Assembly (NCBI RefSeq): GCF_020382885.2
Contig: NC_058515.1
Location: forward strand, 5,191,223-5,255,222
DNA from: Scatophagus argus
Taxonomy: Eukaryota > Chordata > Actinopteri > Scatophagidae
DNA length: 64,000 nucleotides
Direction of reading: 5' to 3'
Positions within the stretch are counted from its first letter, which is position 1. The number at the start of each line of letters is the position of its first letter. Below, in pieces: positions 1 to 13,584 of the stretch. The position numbers were made by a program, and so were the translations under genes. The notes under the pieces were generated by a model. It saw nothing but the letters and a program-made list of their open reading frames with translations, had not been told where the DNA came from and made no database searches.

Positions 1-3000
1 CATGCAATAAAAAAACAAGGTACTCATGAATTACGTAATATGGTACAACAGTTAGTTGTTTGCCCATCAAAATATAACTGCTGTCTTCTGGTAGATGTAA
101 CAACCTAGTGGTGGGCAATATGCATCCATACAATAACAAGTACATGCGCGAAGGCAGCGACCTCACCCAGCAGGAAGGTGTGCCTGGTCACACTGCAGTA
201 ACTGCTTAAGCACAACTCAAGGGACACTAAAGAAAGGAAGAAAGGTTTTTACACAGTCTCCAAACCCCCCACATCTTACTTCCAATCAAGCATCCACAAA
301 GTGTGCCAGAACAAGCATGATCCATGGAGGCCTCTGCACAACAGAGAGCACAAAGGTCCCGAGTCCATTTTCTGAGAGCTGTTTACAGCAGCATGATAGG
401 GACACACATAATTTGGGGTGTCGTCTCTGACCGGAATATTATGAATAGAATAGTTTCTCTCATGTCTTAAACTGTTTATGGATAAAATATCCAAACAAGT
501 TTGTGACAAACCAGAGTGCCTCATCACACTGAGGCAAAAATGACCTAAATATTCAAGACTGATGTGGAGTAGAGCCTCTGGCAAGAAATGTTTACCACTC
601 CCATCTTTACTTGAGAAAATGGTAAGGACTGAAACAGGCTACACACAATGCCTCAGAGAAAATCTCTTTCGCTACATATTGACTTACTGACAATGTATCA
701 CTTTTGGTAGTTAACTCGCTGCTCTCAAATGTGTCACAGGCCACCTCAAATCCATTTACACTCCATTCCTACAATAACAAGTCATATCCTTCAGCTGCGA
801 CAAATGTTTGGCGCAGCATTCTCACTCACATCCTCAATTCAGGCTTGCTATTGTTAGAAATGCGTGTGAAAAAATAAGGCTGAAGTCGATAGAAAAGTTT
901 CCATTTAGACCTCAGCATCCAGGGTAAACTAAGGAAGTAGATTATACTAGCAGCAAACCTTCACAGATAGCAGGGCAGGAAATAGCCAGAAACTGTAACA
1001 AGACTGCACACAATCTTCAGTTTCTTCACTGAGCAATAAGGAGTCAACCAACTCTTTTTAAACCACAAAAAAGCAAAATGATCAATATCACTTTGATCTG
1101 TGACCAGCCAGTCCCAAGTATGTAAACTATGTTGCCTCTCACAACACACAACCTCCACTTTACACTGTACCTGAACTGTATGAGGGATTTGGTAGTTTTT
1201 GTCAGCTAATAAACCGCAGAAAAGTCAGAAAGAAACTTGACTGTCTGCACTATAAAACACAATAAATACATCTACTACTCTGTCTGGATGTATGTGTGTA
1301 TGTATGTATGTAAATGAATAAACAGATACATGGAAATGTAAAACTGTATAAAAACTATTAAACAAAAAGCCTTGATGCTTTACTTGATCCCATTTTCATT
1401 TAACATGCATTCATCAAGCAAAGCTTGGCATGATTGCTCTACATTTTGTGCAGTCATAGACACATCACCACAGCATGTGCAAATGAAAGACACTAGCAGG
1501 TAAAATTATAATGCAAAATTATTAATGACCATAGTATTGATGAACCTCAACTTCATCAGTTATCATTATATTTAATGTTGCAATGGTCAGAGCATCATCT
1601 GAACTATAGTTCAGACATTCAGTTTCTGATCACTTAGAGAAGGGCCAAATTTAGTGATTTCAGTGTTGCAGACTACTGCAGAGTACTACTGCACAGTAAA
1701 AATTCTGTCAGAGTCCTCTGAAAAAGTGCCACATTTAGGTTTTTTGTGAAGAGTCATGAGAGGTAATATCAGCACAATGTACTTGTATTTACGTAACATC
1801 TGTCCAAGGCAGAGCTTTTAATCATTATATAATGCTCAATAATTTAACAGTATTTTGAGTGATTGACATCTGTCCACACTGATCCAAGATTAAATGGTCA
1901 CACTGAATTTCAAAACTCACTCCACTTAAAGAGTTGGCCACCTTATTTTCCCAAGTTGTAGCTAAAATGAACCCATCCACTCTTCCTACCCCACTACAAC
2001 AAATACCACTGGTTTAAGCCAAAGACAAGCCCACAACCTCTTCACTATGGCAGCTACTGGGGGTTTATACAGAACACAAGAAAATAAAGCAATGCTAATT
2101 CTATCATTATTTTCATTTTTCTCCTGAAAAAAACAAAAAACAAAAAGAACAATAAGAGTTAAAGTATGGTGAAAAAAAAATCTTAACAACACCCATTCCT
2201 ACAGTATAGTATTCACATCAGAGAAGAAATTCCATAAGGGTAATATTGTTTCAAAACTTTAAAAAGTTTCAGTTAAAAGAGAGATAAAGTTCTCTTCTCA
2301 ATATTTATCTTTATCTAGCTTTAATATTGTCTTCTTACAATCTTGTTATTTTTTAACTTAAACAACAGAAAGCTCATTTTCCTGTAAATACAAGGAAAAA
2401 CATCTCCTTTTTCTATGGTCATTTGAGCCTAAAACTTCATTGTTTCCATGCAGAGAGAGCACTGGAAGGTCATCCTGTCTTAAGGTCAAGTTAGAGACCA
2501 CAGGGGCCGGCAGAGGGACAGAGTATTGCTGGACAGATTGAAGGAAATCCTGGTTCAAACCACACAGGAAGACCCCGTCCGTCCATCCGTCTGTCCACCC
2601 AGCTGCAGTCAGGTGTTGATGAGAGGATAAACTCTCTTCCTTCTGCAAAAACAAAATATTTCTGCAGTCCAATCACAACTACATGGTGGGATCGGGATGG
2701 AACAACTCTGAAGTCTGTTTATGTTGCTCTTGTTGAGCTTGAGAGGAAAGATTATACAGTAACTATCTGTAATGACAAATTTTCCCAAAGGACGGCTCAT
2801 GTGAATTCTTGACAGTCGTGACATAACACAATCGAATCAAAGTTTACCATGCCAGCAATTAAATGATGAAAACCATCTAATGAAATACAAGGTCCATACA
2901 CATCTGTGAGTCTAACACCCTTTACTGTGACCATCAAGCCACATGTCCACAAATTACTGTTATTTTAGACCAATATTTTTTTTACACACATTACATGGGG

Positions 3001-4700
3001 ACCAAAGGAGAGCTGGGGATAAACAAACACTGCAAGCTCAAAGCAGAGGGAAAGGGGCAGAAAATCAGGATCAGACAACACTAATTATTTAGCTCAGGCT
3101 CTGATCTTTCATCATTTAACTGATTATCGCCTTCCGCAATGTCTTTGTTCTTCTTACATCATCCTCCTTTTCTAACCATGTATTCAAAATAAGACAAGCA
3201 TTTATCTCAACCACATCTCCCAATAGAGCACACATTTTTCATCGTACATTATAAACAGTGCACACTAGCGACTCTTGCTTGGCTTCACCACATCTCGTAC
3301 CCTTGAATCATGTAACTGCGGCAAAGCTCGCTGCTACTCATCTTACTAAACCCAAAGTCAAGTGAGCAAACTTAATCTTGTTTCTGACAACTAATTTCCC
3401 TGATGTTTAAATGGGAGGCTTAAACTTACACTAATCGAATAGTCTAAATGCTGCAAAACACTCAGTGAAGATTGACCACAATTTATTTATTGCTCACCAT
3501 TAAAGTCTGTGTTAAATGCAGGAATCCTTAAACACTGTCCATAAATCTCCAAACATTTCACCAACAATTCAGCATTCATTTAACATAGCACTATTTGTGC
3601 TCCTCCATCCTACATCTGTCCCTGAGCGAAAGTTCAAATGAAAAGGAATAGTTCATACCTATATTGTAAGTGATCTAAAACACAAAGGCGTCACCTACTG
3701 AACCAATGTGGTATCCTACATGTAATTTTCGCTCTAGAAATGGCTCCTACATGTACATTAATTTAATAATAATAATAACAGTTGTAATAAGGGACTAGTA
3801 TTTCTGTTTTTTTCATTTTTGCTGAAGGACCAGAGATTAACTCCATCTAAATAAAACTTGTATTAAACACAGCTGCATTAAAAACACACATACAAGCAAA
3901 ACCTACATGCACTGGACGCTCACTGACGCGCACTACATAAACTGAGTTAAATTTGTCTCCCTTTTGGATTTACATTACAGCATTTAACAGGAAGAGGGAG
4001 CTGTTCTCCCAAAGCAAACAAAGGAAGTTTCAAAGTTTTGAACAGATGGTGGAAACAAGAGGCATGTGTGGGAAAAAGAAAAAATATTAAATAAAATAAA
4101 CTGAAAACAAACAAAAAAAAAACAAAAAAACAGTAATTTATCACAATTTTTCAGTCTGAATTAGCACCATGGACTGCTCTGTTAGGAAGTGTTAGGAAAC
4201 AGATGAGATCAGATAATTAGAGGTTATAGACAAGCCTTTACTCTGACTTTGTTTATGCTAATTACCTGGATATCAAACAAATACAACATTTAGAAACATC
4301 TACTTAATAAATATCCCAAAGCAATCTTCAACAAGGCACTCCTTTAGTGAAGAAAAAAAAGGTATAGAAAACGGCCAATCTGCAAGCCAGACTGTTCAAC
4401 CTGAACAAAATTCAACATCACGGTTCATCTTGTCTACTACTCTTAACACACAAGTCTGCCTCTGAAGCCCTTCCCCCTCACTTTCTGCTCTCCTGAACCT
4501 CAACTTATCAGGCAAGTCGGCTCACCCTGACCCCCAACACGCAACACCCAGCCCCCAATGCAACAGGGACGGGGGGGTGTAACATGCCCTGGATATGAGA
4601 GGTAGAATGCTGTGTTGAGAGGAGATGTTGGAGAAAGGCAGGGGGGGTGATAAGCCTGGTGGGTGGAGAGAGAGAGAGAGTGGGATGAATGCAGGGGAGG
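1..4700. other. Intergenic stretch, no gene recognised
   Basis: This AT-rich DNA holds only short chance open frames. I recognise no protein domain, RNA gene or mobile element. Small simple repeats occur, for example TGTA/TATG units near 1285-1312, TAA repeats near 3765-3778 and a GA run near 4667-4681. One minus-strand open frame (2358-2642) with a possible splice acceptor is listed separately as a weak candidate. Confidence 0.6.
2358..2642 (-). CDS. Possible terminal coding exon of an unidentified minus-strand gene
   Basis: On the minus strand a pyrimidine-rich tract ending in TTTTTGCAG precedes an open frame of about 94 codons that stops at 2358. The predicted tail ends in ENELSVV, which would fit a class I PDZ ligand (S at -2, V at 0). 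The frame contains a short WTDGWTDG repeat that comes from a simple CCGT/CCAT tract, so the open frame may be accidental. I do not recognise the family, and no upstream exon was found between here and the U1 array. Treat it as a candidate only. Confidence 0.2.
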   Translation of the reverse strand, partial: KEESLSSHQHLTAAGWTDGWTDGVFLCGLNQDFLQSVQQYSVPLPAPVVSNLTLRQDDLPVLSLHGNNEVLGSNDHRKRRCFSLYLQENELSVV

Positions 4701-4741
4701 AGGGAGGGAAGGAGAGACAGCACTGTGGACTCAGACTGGGG

Positions 4742-5071
4742 GGATAATAAAAAGAGGAGGGCAGAAAGAAGTTTGACATACTTAAAACAAAGAACACAGC
4801 AATTGCTAGTTGAGCTGTTTTCAGCTGCTGCAGACAGAGCATCTTTGTGTTTCTACTACATCACAAAACCTCAGGATTTTTATGCTGCATGTGGAAAAGA
4901 AAACAGACTGGAACGTAATCAGCTCCACTGACAACAGATAGTGGAGAGAAGCAGCAGCAGGAGACCAGAGCTGCAGGAAACCAACATACCACCACTAAAC
5001 AGATAAGGCTTGAGGAGAGAACCTCCAAATACACCAAACTCTTCAACTTCACACAAGGAAAAGAGAGGAAG
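4742..5071 (+). promoter_or_regulatory. Possible promoter and untranslated first exon of tmem88
   Basis: A TATA-like GATAATAAAAAG at 4742-4753 is followed by purine-rich sequence without a convincing coding frame. This ends in AGAGGAAG and a plausible splice donor GTAACC at 5072. A matching acceptor (TTTTTGTGCCAACAG) lies at 7635, six bases before the tmem88 start codon. The pairing is inferred; transcript data would be needed to confirm it. Confidence 0.3.
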
Positions 5072-7635
5072 GTAACCTTGTTTCTAAAGAGGTGTTAAGA
5101 GTTTAAGGGAAAAAGAGAAAACTAAAAGGACTTTGTTGAAGTGTGAGCGAAGAGCGGGTGCGTGGAGGACTGACCGAACCAATCTTAAGAAGTGAGAAAA
5201 GAACAACAAGAGGTCCATTTAGCCCCGCAGCACAATGTAAGTACAAGAGCAGCTGCATCACTCAAACACATTTAAGTCAATTAAATCCAAATCATATTTT
5301 GATCACAATAGGTGAGACATTTTCATACAACTGATTACAATGAAAAGGAGCTAAAAGATTTGCTGAACATGAAGCCCCAAGTCTAAGGTCTGACAAAATT
5401 AATTAATGCAGCTGCTTTGTTCCAGACAAAAGAATGATAAATTGATAGAACAATAGGAAATGTGCCTTCAGCATACAAGCCTAAAACTAGTCTAAGAACT
5501 AACTGAGCATCTACTCGATGGCATGCACACTGTAAGCTGTTTAATATCAATCAAGATGTTATATTGGGTGCCCACACGGCAGCTACATTCATTTCATTGG
5601 ACAATATCAGATTTATACAACTCAGAATCAATTAATTTGGGTCAAACGGTGACACAACATGTTATTCAAAGAAATGCCATTCAAACAATAGTAAGAACAG
5701 TGAGTAAAACGGGTGGAGCGCCTAAATGTATTTTCAGTAAGGGGTGCAATGAGTCACCACATACACACTTTCCTGCCAGTCCTTCCTGTGTGACCTTCAA
5801 CCTTAAAACACTTGAGACAACAATAGTAGACAGACATGGAAAATAAACACTAATGCAGCCACAACAGCTCCGTAAATAACCGTAAACAATGTGCTCCGAT
5901 CAGGTTCATGACACTACTATTACTTTCAGTTTCAAATAAACATTTACCCAATAAATACCAAAATACAGCTATGCCCTGATACATGATGTTGATGCTATAT
6001 GCTAGAGCTCACGCTAGATCAACGAACAGAGTGAAAAGGCACTGAACAACCCTTAAAACACTGGATTACTGCATGTTGTATTGGATGAAGGAAGCAGCTG
6101 TTTCACTGGACTCTTCCATATGCTTCTATTACAGCAACAGCTGTTTACTTGTGCACATTATTGTGATTATCAATTAATCTGTTACTCATCATCTCAGCTA
6201 AATTAATCCTGATCAACAGAATTTTATAAAATAAAGCAGAATCAGCATCTCCTTAAAATCCCTACTTGCCCTTTTTATTTACCATGATGCCTTGGTATTA
6301 TTTTAGTATAGTATGACCCATCACACACCACAATGCAACAGGGACCAGGTATAGGTATAGTCTTTCAGCAGTATATTCTCACATGTCAGAGCGTCCTGGT
6401 GTTTTATACATACAAAAAAGTGAAGCAACATGTTTAAGTATGCTAATATGGTACAGTAACAACACTACGTCTTGAGTGAACAAATTATTGAGAAATTTAC
6501 CACCATTGCAATCCGACAGTGATATATGCAAATGCAAAAACATCTTCAAATTAACATTAAGGATCACACATGCGAATTCACCTGACTATGATGACTAAAA
6601 GGAAACCCTGACAGGTTGACCATCTCATATCTACTGGGATTTTTCCATTGTTGTAGTTATTTTGGCAGCTGATCTGACCCTGTTACTCACAGATGTCCCC
6701 GCTCTGGCATCCCTGTCTCCTGACCTCTACGAAGTGAGGATATCCTGCACCAAACGCGGCTGTGTACCACATAAAATCTATCTAAAACTAGAGTAACTTA
6801 TATCAAAGGAAACCTTAGACGAAGGTCCTGGCCTTCCTATTTTACAGTATGAGCTTTGAACATCAGTTAAGTGACACCAACACTGAAAATGTCAAATTAT
6901 GAAATAAAAGGGAAGTTAAACTGACAGTGCTGGGCCATAATCAGTTTGTATTTTACACATTTAATACTTAAGAGACAATTACTTTAATGAATTACCTAGG
7001 ATCAATTTTCAGACTCATAAAAAAAAAATCTGATAGTGACATACTATTTGTGACATACTATAAAGACCGCTTAAGTTATTTTTTAAAATGATGACCAAGA
7101 GGTACAGCACCATGCATTTCACACTTAAACATTTTTTTAACACATGCTAAACATCCTATGCTAATTAAATGTTATCAGTGGGTGCATCTGAACTTCAGTC
7201 TTTCATACCATCACTTCACAACACATATAAACACAAGAACACGTGCAGACAACACCCAGTTGTACAAAATCAGACTTAGATACCAGTTAGCCTTCAATCT
7301 ACATATAGTAATTACAGGCCTCTTTCCTTTTGGCCAATCAGCTCTCTGATAATTATCGCCATCACAAAGTTAGCTTCCTGACGGATAAAACCTCTAACCT
7401 CTCAGTGAACCCAGAGCCACCAAGCCTTTGAAGATTGGAATTTGATTAGGTTGAGAAGTATTGTGTAACTGTGGCACCAGACTACTGTACTCATCCAACG
7501 AAACATGCTAATCAAGGCTGACTGGCAGTTTCAAAACACCTGCAATGAAATATGCAATTCTGTCACTTCCGTTATGGATACTGATAAGAAAAAAACACAA
7601 TGTATCCATTGTTACGTTCATTTTTGTGCCAACAG
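5072..7635 (+). other. Presumed first intron or upstream region of tmem88
   Basis: This 2.6-kb stretch contains no recognisable gene or RNA. If the exon ending at 5071 is real, it is the first intron of tmem88; otherwise it is upstream intergenic DNA that may hold the promoter. Short open frames inside it show no family resemblance. Confidence 0.35.
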
Positions 7636-7641
7636 TTCACT

Positions 7642-10600
7642 ATGAGTATGACTGGTACTCTAGAGAAGGGGGCCCACCACCAGGCCTTGGACCTGTCCGA
7701 GGAACTGCCGCCTCATCACCACCATCATCACCAAATCAACCAACACCAGCACCTTCAGCACTCCAACTCCCTGGCCTCCACAACCGCCATGGGTGGAGGC
7801 AGAGAAACACCTTCACGTGTGGTTGTACCTCCTCCTTATTCTGCAGCCGAGAGCGGTGGAGGGGGCAGTGAGGGTCCTCTGGAGCTGCGAGGGACCCTGG
7901 ACTGCTGGGCCTGCTCGGTGCTGGTGACAGCTCAGAACCTGATTATTGCCACAATCAACGCCTGCCTCGCTGGACTGGTGTTCGGGACCATCCTGACACC
8001 GGCCACTGTCATGGTGGTGTTTGGCTTCCTCTGCCACTCTACAGTAAGACAGTGGGAGATAGGCATAAGGGTGGATGAGTTAGTGTGAGAACTGTATGCA
8101 TGTTGATTGATTTTGATTTTCTTTTTCAATGTGGCCAGTGAGCAGTAACACCATAGCTGTTTAAGGGTTTACTCATTAGCATTTTGCAGGACTTGTTTGA
8201 ACAATTTCTATTTTTTGTTCAACTGGAACTGGACACATAATTCACCTAATGAATTGTTCCAAGCCTCTATTTGATTACCAGTGAAAGCAATATACCTCAA
8301 CAGACATTTAAACCAGTGCAGTTTGTGAGAGTGATCATATGTTTGTAGGCTGGGAGGAAAAAATGTGTACACATACATTTGCAACAACTAAACAAAAGAT
8401 GAGCGGAAGAGGGGTTGCTGTGGGGTGGGGTGGGTCCATCTTTTTATGAAACATCTAAAAGTTCTAATCTCATAACTTTGATCCAAAAGTTTGAAAGAGT
8501 TGTGCCTAGGGGCTTAGGGTGGGGTTGGGTTCTATCAATGATGAGAGGTTTTATAATCAGATAAGTCCGAGGTTCTGTCAGATGTTGAGGAGATGGGTGA
8601 ATTGGAGGGGGTGGGGGGGTTCAGGAGCATAGAGAGCCAGACGTCAAAGCATAGAAGTTTAACACTGGTTGATAACTAGCTGAGGATTAAAGGACAGGGC
8701 TTGGTAACAAAGAAAATATGAAAACACACAAGATGTGAGGAGAAAAGCAGAAAACACAGAAGACTCAAACTCAAAACAACCTATGTGATCCATTTGTCAG
8801 CTGGTATAATCCTCTGCAGCCCCAAAATGTCATTACGGTTCAGAGACTTTTAATGCATACCGATGACATTTCTGTGGGCCGACGACCTCGTTAATGACTG
8901 GAGAAACCACGATTCCCTCTGTTCTAACACTCTCTCACAATTACACATCATGTGACAGCAGCTTAGAGAAGGATTATCCATAACCTGAGAGGATGGAGAG
9001 AGGGGGAGAAATTAAAAGAAAAAAATGGTTAGGAGAAAAGTAGAAAAAGACAAGTCGGTTCAGTATTTAAAGTTCTTCAAATAGCGCATGTAATGTTGGA
9101 GTACTATTTCAAAGGTATCTGAAGGAATTCTTTTTGCAATAGTTGTCCAGAAACACACCCAACACAATGTTTCACATCAGCAAAGGACTTTCTCCATGAA
9201 AGCTACCTCAGATCTGGAGCCATACATCAGGCCTCACCATGTAAAAACAAACATGGGCATACTTGTGTGAGTCTTATCTCTTACAACTCCAACCCTCAAA
9301 GCTCCCCTGCACCCTCCTTGTACCCTTTACTTTTTAAAAACCATGTGCTGCAGTTTAAACTCTCTCACAACTCTCTAACTGTGGTATCTATCAGAATAAC
9401 TACCAAAATGTGTCTACTTTGTTTACTAGTACAAATTTCAGATTTTAAGTAAATACAGAAAAGTATTTTGCTATACAACTACCAAACTAATGCACATTTT
9501 TTTCTAAAATGTTGAATTATGTTCACGTCTTTAACTGTCAGTGATCAGTGATGAAGACACAAATGTTTGACTTTTCAGCTAAACTATTACCTTGGCTTGC
9601 TATAATGAACACCCTGAGCTCCCTCCGTCCTGATTTGTTTTTAACGCTGCACTTTCCTCATGCACTCAAGTGTTCACTGCATCGTTCATGGGATGATAAG
9701 GATGATTCAGACCTGCTGTCTCTCCATTCCCCTCCCACACTCAAACCCCAACCCCTTTTACCTCCTCTCCCACTCCCCCAGTGTTACTGCTCAAAGTGCT
9801 TTGGCATGCAGCATATACTCAACATCTTTTAATCAAAGATGGTTATGGTGGTTCCCAGTACTTTCTGCTAAGTCACTAAAAGTGCGATTTATTTTGCTTT
9901 TTGAAATGGCATTTAGTGATGTACTGGTTCAATTCATGCATGCGTGAGTGTGTGCAAGAGAGCGCGTTATATCGCCGAGTAGCAACTGATGTCTGTCCTC
10001 ACCTCATACACACATACCACACAGAGCATGTCATCTGCTGTCCTTATCCGTTCTTCCCTGCATTCCAACAAGTATTTAAATCACTGGTGTTCTACACAGA
10101 CAAGGACAGCTCAAAACACTGAATAAAGCTGTTCCCAGTGTTAGCAAACGTGTACCAATACACCCCTGGTTTCAATTTTAAAATCTCTGCATGATACAGA
10201 AAATGTGAATATATATATATATATATAATGCAAATTTTGAGAGATTTCATACAGCACAACTGAACAGGGCATGATGTCACTGTGAAATCAACATCTACTG
10301 TATACTACTTGAGTAAGACAGCAGAGTCCCTAAAAGCTACAGACTAAGCTCTGCAACAGGAAAGTGAAGCAGATTTTCAAATTTTTTCTAAGCAACACAA
10401 CATCAGCTAACACTGAGTTCACAAAAAGCAGGATTATGACTGGACAGACACCAGTTTGACGCACATACCAACAGAAAAAGTCTGATTGGGGAAAGGGGAA
10501 AATGTAGTAATTTTCCTCCTCCATTACAACAACGGAGGTGGCCGTGAACAAGGCTCAGAGTGAAGGGCTTAACTGGGCGTCCAGGTTGGAATGTCACCTT

Positions 10601-11028
10601 TCGGAAAATGTGTTCTTCACTGAAGCAACCCTGGTGAAGTAAAGGTTTAAAAAAAAAATGTTGACGTGAATGACAAACTCACCTCAATGACATCCTACTC
10701 CCATGCCATTTCAACTGCTGTCTTTCTCCTGTTATCTCACCAGGTCCGCCCTCATGGGACAACCCCCTACTGCTCAGACCTGCTGACTGACGGAGGCTGC
10801 GTGGCTCTGTTGGTAGTGGGCTTCCTCTTGGTCACCCCTCTCCTAGTCCTGGCGCTGGCTGCATACTGCCGTCTGGCTCGTCACCTCCAGCTGGGTCTGT
10901 GCTTCATCCCATACAGCAGGGCCGTGTACAAAAACCTGCCAGCCACCCAGCATCGCGGCCTGGGCACTGGCTGCTGCGGTGGCCGAGATGGAACCAATGG
11001 TAGCGGGAAGGGAAAGGTCTGGGTATGA
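7642..11028 (+). CDS. tmem88: Transmembrane protein 88 (Wnt/Dishevelled regulator), two coding exons
   Basis: The coding exons are 7642-8043 (134 codons, donor GTAAGA) and 10744-11028 (94 codons plus TGA, acceptor TATCTCACCAG). They join in phase to give 228 aa. The N-terminus is cytosolic-looking and rich in His and Gln (HHHHHHQINQHQHLQH at about residues 25-40), with a VPPPYS motif (PPxY type) near residue 62. The conserved core LDCWACSVLVTAQN opens two hydrophobic segments, at about residues 88-130 and 150-173. The sequence between and after them matches vertebrate TMEM88 (FGFLCHS, then PYSRAVYKNLP), and the protein ends in KVWV. In the family, the VWV tail binds the Dishevelled PDZ domain and dampens Wnt/beta-catenin signalling, notably in heart development. 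The start chosen is the ATG six bases after a good acceptor; an in-frame ATG at 7600 lies within the presumed intron. Fish have a and b paralogues, and I cannot tell which this is. The long His-rich N-terminus is absent from the human protein as I recall it. Confidence 0.93.
8044..10743 (+). other. tmem88 intron
   Basis: This 2.7-kb intron has canonical GT-AG ends. It contains G-rich runs (about 8420-8450 and 8600-8632) and a TA dinucleotide run (about 10209-10228). I see no other gene. Confidence 0.85.
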
Positions 11029-11082
11029 GCTAAAGATCAGAGGAAAGGACAAAGATGGAGAGCAGGTTGAAGAAGACAATTA

Positions 11083-11728
11083 AATAAAGTGTATGAAGGG
11101 AACTGAACAAGAAGAGGAGTGTGAGTGTATACCAGAGAAGGGAGAAGCTGTTTAGGGCAATTTCAGTAACAAGCAGATGAACATCAAGGAAGACAAGTTA
11201 CATTACACTACTGACTAACAACTTACTCCCCTATGAGTTAACTTTGGCACAACCGTACCAACTGTTCAGAAAAAAAAATAACATGGTGTACTAAAGAATT
11301 TTGTTGACTGGTATTATTTCACTGGACACATTAATCGCAGTTGGAATTTAGACTATTTTCTAACTTTCCAGATACAACATAATGTCTTTAAGTATTGAGC
11401 AAAGGACAAACGGAGTGTGTAATCTCCAGAATACATCCCCAGGTCAAATGCATACCATTTCATTTACACAACCAGAAATAAGAAAATATCACCTAACTAA
11501 ACTGAATAAATCAAATCATCTAATCCGACCTGTATACAATTTTAACTTTTCTGAATGATTTAGAGGAAATAGTAAAACTGAAAACACACCTCAAAAAGTT
11601 TGTATTGTTACTACACAAGGTATCTATCCATTATATTATTATGAAAAATGTATGTCTCATGCAGTTTCCTGTTACATTGTTGCAATCTGTCTCACAATTT
11701 CTTGTGTTATTTCCTTTTTATAAATAAA
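11083..11728 (+). terminator. tmem88 3' UTR with two candidate poly(A) signals
   Basis: AATAAA occurs at 11083-11088, only 55 bp after the stop, and again at 11723-11728. The second gives a 3' UTR of about 0.7 kb. Which one is used cannot be told from sequence. Confidence 0.5.
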
Positions 11729-11739
11729 GCTTTTGGATT

Positions 11740-12606
11740 CAGCTGGAGTCATGTCTGCCCTGTATTAGCACAAGGTGGGATGGGTTGAGTCTAACACAAG
11801 GAAAAGGAAAGGATTATGCAAGAATATTCACTGTTCAAGAGCGGACAGCCTGGCCTCTGTACCAGCCAACACCAATGTCCATGTACACACAGTTCAAAAA
11901 CACTTCCAGGTGCCGTCTCAGAGCTACACAGCGGAAGACAGTCGACTGACACTTTTGTTATGTGAGATCAGATCTAAAAAATTATGTCATTTATAAAATA
12001 CACATAGGTAAATCCAGTTTTGTATGCAATGTCTCCCTCAAGTGGGGAAAGAGGGGGTTTACGCGAGACAAAAAAGGAAAAAGAGTTGGGACAAAGAAGA
12101 CTGTTGTCATAAAAACCATGGTATACGAGTTGAAAAAAGTTAGCCACAGAATATTTTGTCTTCTCAGATATACTGATCTGATTATGTTTTAAAGGTGTAA
12201 GAAAGTTTGTAGAGTGAATGATAACAACATAAAGATTTTAACACTGTTTTGAGTCTGAGATTGATTTTGGAAACCACTATTAGACATACCTCAAAATTGA
12301 CCGCATGAAATGGAGATGCAGATGACTAGAGTGAAGTGAATTTGGGAACATACAGCACACAACATACTACATATCACAACAGTTTTGTCCATTGATTTTG
12401 ATATCACTCCATCTTAAACAACTACCCACATTTGCTGGTGTTTCTTTATGTAAATAATACTGAACAACAGCATGGTCAGTAATTCAGCCCACAAGCAACC
12501 ATAATGCTAACTACAAGCTCTCCCTGCTAGAGGAGGAGGTGGTGTAGATGAGATGATGCGGATGAGATTCCATATACAGATTCCATATTCCCACATGTGG
12601 GAATCT
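11740..12606. other. Intergenic DNA between tmem88 and the U1 array
   Basis: I find no gene or recognisable element here. A short inverted sequence (ATTCCCACATGTGGGAAT, near 12590) resembles part of U1 stem III but is too short to claim. Confidence 0.5.
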
Positions 12607-13262
12607 TAACTTTAAAAGTCAGAGAAAAGATCAAAAACACATAGAACACAACACAACTGATATTCCTGCTGGTGCCCCCTTCTGTTGGAGGACTGTTGTA
12701 TTCGACTGCATTGGTTTCAGCTACCAGTGTACCTTAAAAACTTGCAAATGATTATAATTATATATACACACTGTAACTCTCTGTATATGGTTAACAGTAA
12801 GAAAAAAAAATTGCTATAAAATTAAGTTCACACATGTAACACCGCAGAAGGCAGAGCATTTGATGAAATTTTGGAGAAGCACAAGGACCCTGGCACAGCA
12901 GGATGCTCAAGCACTTTTGACCAAGTGTAGGTATGTTTTACTGAGAAAGCAACTGCAGCCTCAGGGGAACCATTTCAGTACTGGCCAGTCAGACTTGAGT
13001 TTACTTGCTCTGTTGCTACGATCTTGGAATTCATCTGAAACCAAGCAACAGAAAAATCAGAGAATGTTGTGCCCACATCGGTAACTCCAGGAAACAACTG
13101 AACTAATAGGACTCAACATGAGCTGACTAAATTCTACACCAAAAATTTAAACACAAAACCAATCCAAAGAAATTTGCAAACTGCAAAAGACATATCCATA
13201 AACAGGAAAATGAGCACAAGACACCCACAAGTTACCACTCAAACTGACTTAATGATACCTCT
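12607..13262 (-). repeat. Decayed left-edge copy of the U1 repeat spacer
   Basis: Pieces of the array spacer are recognisable but diverged. They include TTTAAAAGTCAGAGAA followed by TATTCCTGCTGGTGCCCC (about 12612-12680), a GGACTGTTGTATTCGACTGC segment, and from about 13036 AAGCAACAGAAAAATCAGAG and TGTGCCCACATCGG. Roughly 300 bp of unrelated sequence (about 12720-13035) interrupts it. No U1 coding segment survives. It marks an old array edge no longer homogenised with the interior. Confidence 0.7.
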
Positions 13263-13584
13263 CTTACACAACTCTTTATTGTAGGACTGTTGTATTCAAC
13301 TGCATTAATTTCAGGGAGAAACAGGCAACAGAAAAAAAAAAATCAGACAACGTTGTGCCCACATCGTCACAGCAACCCATCTCCAACATAACATCTGGGA
13401 TGAAGCTGCATCCCTCCAGAGTACATGAAAAGACTGAACCCCTAGAAATCAAAACTAGCTGACCCAACTCTACACCAAGACTTTATACACAAAGTCAATG
13501 CAAAGAAAATTATAAACTACAAAAGACATTCCCATAACACTGACCAGGAGACAATCAAAAGTTACCACTCCAGCTCCCACTCAA

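Noticed and set aside
276-584. 102-codon minus-strand frame near the left edge
   Set aside because: No domain, no convincing splice or start context, and composition like non-coding DNA.
4522-4842. 106-codon minus-strand frame rich in Ser, Pro and Leu
   Set aside because: It is the antisense of a purine-rich, GA-repeat stretch; low-complexity composition explains the open frame.
12860-13084. 74-codon plus-strand frame left of the array
   Set aside because: It has no recognisable motif and sits partly in decayed spacer sequence.
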